Shown one piece after another: positions 6,382-7,858 of a stretch of 7,858 nt of DNA (positions within the stretch are counted from its first letter, which is position 1; each line of letters starts with the position of its first letter). Position numbers and translations under genes: made by a program. The stretch lies in contig USLV01000046.1 in assembly GCA_900555705.1 (NCBI GenBank), positions 1 through 7,858 of the forward strand, written 5' to 3'. This DNA is from an uncultured Oscillospiraceae bacterium (lineage in GTDB: Bacteria > Bacillota > Clostridia > Oscillospirales > Acutalibacteraceae). The notes below the pieces were generated by a model, which did not search any database, was not told where the DNA came from, and saw only the letters and a program-made list of their open reading frames with translations.

Positions 6382-7089
6382 TCAGATGATTTCGCCCCGC
6401 ATACGAAGGAGTCCCTCCGCCATCGCGACGTCCTCCGGTGTGGTGATCTTGAGATTGGCGTAGTCTCCCTCCACCAACCGCACCGCATAGCCCGCATATT
6501 CCGCAAGCTGGCAGTCGTCGGTGAAATCCCAACCGTCTGCGGCCGCACGATGCAGTGCTGCCTCATACAACGTCCGTTCAAACACCTGCGGTGTCTGCAC
6601 CGCCCAGAGCCGGGCACGATCCGGCGTTGCCTCGATCCGGCGCCCGGTCTCGTCGGACAATTTGATCGTGTCCTTCACGCGAACCGCCGCCGTTGCCGCG
6701 CCGCTCTCCAGTGCCTCCCGGATCACTGTCTCGGCCAGCGCCGCCGTCAGCAGCGGTCGCGCGCCGTCATGGATCGCATAATGGGTGGTTTCAGGCGCCA
6801 CCGCCGCAATCCCCGCCGCTACCGATTGCTGGCGCGTATCGCCGCCCGGGACAAGCCGCAACGGCCGCCCACCGGCGGCCTCCGCACAGAGCTTCCGGAA
6901 GACCGGGATGTCCGTCTCCCGCGCGACGACAACCAGCTCGGCAACGGACGGCGCTGCCGCCAGCGCGCGCACCGCCCGTGTCAACACCGGTACGCCGCCA
7001 AGCGGAATCTGCTGCTTCGGCTGACCCATCCGGGTCGAGCCCCCCGCCGCCACGACAATGGCACTGACAAACGCCGCACAATTCATCAT
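6382..7089 (-). CDS. ispD: 2-C-methyl-D-erythritol 4-phosphate cytidylyltransferase
   Basis: Joins CTP and methylerythritol 4-phosphate to give CDP-methylerythritol, the third step of the MEP pathway, in the cytoplasm. It has 235 residues, a normal length. Visible motifs: the nucleotide-binding loop AAGGSTRMG (14-22) followed by PKQ with the conserved Lys25; GGDTRQQSV (82-90); HDGARP (107-112); VKDTIK (138-143); LWAVQTPQ (161-168); TDD (190-192) and EGDYANLKITTPED (207-220) with the conserved Lys214. The start is the first of two adjacent ATG codons; GGGAGG (7097-7102) sits 7 bases before it. Its ATG overlaps the TGA of the DUF3006 gene (ATGA, 4 bases), suggesting coupled translation. ispF follows 19 bases downstream; adjacent or fused ispD-ispF pairs are common in bacteria. 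Confidence 0.5.
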   Translation of the reverse strand: MMNCAAFVSAIVVAAGGSTRMGQPKQQIPLGGVPVLTRAVRALAAAPSVAELVVVARETDIPVFRKLCAEAAGGRPLRLVPGGDTRQQSVAAGIAAVAPETTHYAIHDGARPLLTAALAETVIREALESGAATAAVRVKDTIKLSDETGRRIEATPDRARLWAVQTPQVFERTLYEAALHRAAADGWDFTDDCQLAEYAGYAVRLVEGDYANLKITTPEDVAMAEGLLRMRGEII

Positions 7090-7313
7090 GGTTTGTCCTC
7101 CCGGCGGCGCAGCCGCTGCTGGAGCGCGTGGATACGGGCGCGCCGCTGCGCGGTCAGCGCCTCATCCACCGTATACACCCCATTTTCCAGACGCAGCATA
7201 TCCCCCTCCCGCGCTCCGGCGGGCAACAGCGCCCGGTCGACCACGGTACAGGTCTCCGCCTCGTCGCAGAGAACCGCCTGCGCTCCCTCAAACCGATCAA
7301 TGGCGTATATCAT
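7086..7313 (-). CDS. DUF3006 family protein
   Basis: A small protein of 75 residues with no signal peptide or membrane segment. The sequence matches DUF3006 as I recall it: IYAIDRFEGAQAVL at the start, a DRALLPAGAREGDMLRLENG middle, and a charged helix VDEALTAQRRARIHALQQRL ending in basic residues. The family's biochemical role is unknown to me. In Firmicutes such proteins often sit beside ComEC-type metallo-beta-lactamase-fold hydrolases, as here. Its ATG shares one base with the stop of the upstream hydrolase gene (TGATG), and its stop overlaps the ispD start (ATGA), so it is locked between them. A functional link with the hydrolase is more likely than one with isoprenoid synthesis, but this is inferred from gene order only. 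Confidence 0.5.
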   Translation of the reverse strand: MIYAIDRFEGAQAVLCDEAETCTVVDRALLPAGAREGDMLRLENGVYTVDEALTAQRRARIHALQQRLRRREDKP

Positions 7314-7810
7314 CAGTCACCGTTCCTCTCCGTCATCACCCGGATCGTTTTACCGTCGCAGGCGGTCACAATCGTGCCGTCCCGGTCGCTACGATACCAC
7401 ACGATATCCAGCGCCCGCAGCGTATCGAGCGTCTCCTCATGCGGATGGCCGTAGCTGTTTCCCGCGCCGCAGGTGATAACCGCCGTCTCCGGTGATACGT
7501 GCTCGAGAAACGCCCGCCTCGAGGAGGAGCTGCTGCCGTGATGACCGAGCTTGATCCAGTCGGCGGAGAGATCACAGCCCGCGGACAACAACGCGTTTTC
7601 GGCCTCCTTCTCGGCGTCCCCCATGAACAGGAACCGGCGTTCCCCGAAGGTAAGCGCGCAGACCACCGACTGATTGTTCTTCTCCTCGAACATTTTCGCC
7701 GGGCCGAGAATATCCAGCCGCGCGCTGCCAAGCGTATACCGCGTGCCCGGTTCCGCCTCTGTGACGGCGATATCCCGCCTGTCCAGCGTCTCGAGCAGGT
7801 TTAGATAGAC
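7313..7810 (-). CDS. ComEC-type metallo-beta-lactamase-fold hydrolase, C-terminal fragment (start lost)
   Basis: 165 genuine codons of the C-terminal part of a metal-dependent hydrolase domain; the 5' end is cut off where adapter sequence begins. Recognisable pieces: FLFMGDAEKEAENALL with the metal-binding Asp after Gly, WIKLGHHGSSSSS with the HHGS pair, AVITCGAGNSYGHPHEETL with the late His motif and a final YRSDRDGTIV. These are the hallmarks of the hydrolase domain found at the C-terminus of the DNA-uptake channel ComEC and in stand-alone secreted or membrane-linked proteins of the same type. The HxHxDH motif should lie in the lost part. The neighbouring DUF3006 gene points to the stand-alone type, but a full ComEC with membrane segments cannot be ruled out. 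The first apparent codons MYKRQ come from the adapter, so the true first visible residue is the Val at 7810-7808. Confidence 0.5.
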   Translation of the reverse strand, partial: VYLNLLETLDRRDIAVTEAEPGTRYTLGSARLDILGPAKMFEEKNNQSVVCALTFGERRFLFMGDAEKEAENALLSAGCDLSADWIKLGHHGSSSSSRRAFLEHVSPETAVITCGAGNSYGHPHEETLDTLRALDIVWYRSDRDGTIVTACDGKTIRVMTERNGD

Positions 7811-7858
7811 CTGTCTCTTATACACATCTCCGAGCCCACGAGACCTCTCTACATCTCG
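7811..7858. other. Illumina Nextera adapter contamination (not genomic)
   Basis: Bases 7811-7829 are the reverse complement of the 19-bp Tn5 mosaic end (CTGTCTCTTATACACATCT). They are followed by the Nextera read 2 tail CCGAGCCCACGAGAC (7830-7844), an 8-base index CTCTCTAC (7845-7852; matches i7 index N707 as I recall) and ATCTCG (7853-7858), the start of the P7 flow-cell sequence. The order and lengths fit exactly, so this is a library artefact at the contig end and not a transposon. Confidence 0.5.

Noticed and set aside
6363..6617. N-terminal extension of the ispF frame
   Set aside because: It overlaps ispD in another frame, reads as arginine-rich noise, and a good ribosome site places the start at 6362 right before MRIGHGYDVH.
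7811..7829. Tn5-like transposon end
   Set aside because: The 19-bp mosaic end is followed directly by the Illumina tail, index and P7 bases, so it is library adapter and not a natural mobile element.

Overview
The window looks like the end of a metagenomic or draft contig from a high-GC Clostridia-type Firmicute, most likely an Oscillospiraceae/Ruminococcaceae-like gut or rumen organism. This is an inference from three things: a secreted glycosidase carrying a type I dockerin, strong purine-rich Shine-Dalgarno sites with sigma-A type promoters in an AT-rich spacer, and the DUF3006/ComEC-type hydrolase pair. No rRNA, tRNA, CRISPR array or insertion sequence is visible.

Left part (1-4376, minus strand): a carbohydrate-degradation operon. 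A promoter near 4597-4625 reads leftward into a very large secreted GH2 enzyme (552-4376; two nested discoidin-like domains, CsxA/beta-mannosidase-like catalytic core, C-terminal dockerin). Forty-three bases further on comes a second secreted enzyme whose first 169 residues resemble the N-terminal domain of GH95 alpha-L-fucosidases; it runs off the left edge. The two are probably co-transcribed and attack one complex glycan outside the cell, with the dockerin docking at least the first onto a cohesin.

Middle (4377-4782): an AT-rich divergent control region with a sigma-A promoter on each strand, a triple imperfect direct repeat and a long leader for the GH2 gene. It separates the glycan operon from a rightward gene for a membrane-anchored D-Ala-D-Ala carboxypeptidase-like S11 peptidase (4783-5805). 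A perfect 15-bp hairpin flanked by A and T runs (5819-5859) is a shared terminator for this gene and for the operon converging from the right.

Right part (5889-7810, minus strand): a tightly packed operon read leftward: a truncated ComEC-type metallo-beta-lactamase-fold hydrolase, a DUF3006 protein, ispD and ispF. Overlapping or short junctions suggest translational coupling. IspD and IspF catalyse two steps of the MEP isoprenoid pathway.

The last 48 bases (7811-7858) are not genomic: they read as an Illumina Nextera transposase adapter with an index. The start of the last gene is therefore lost, and the apparent N-terminus reading MYKRQ is an artefact. I found no convincing new biological system; the most useful points are the artefact, the gene fragment at the left edge, and the architecture and control region of the dockerin enzyme.
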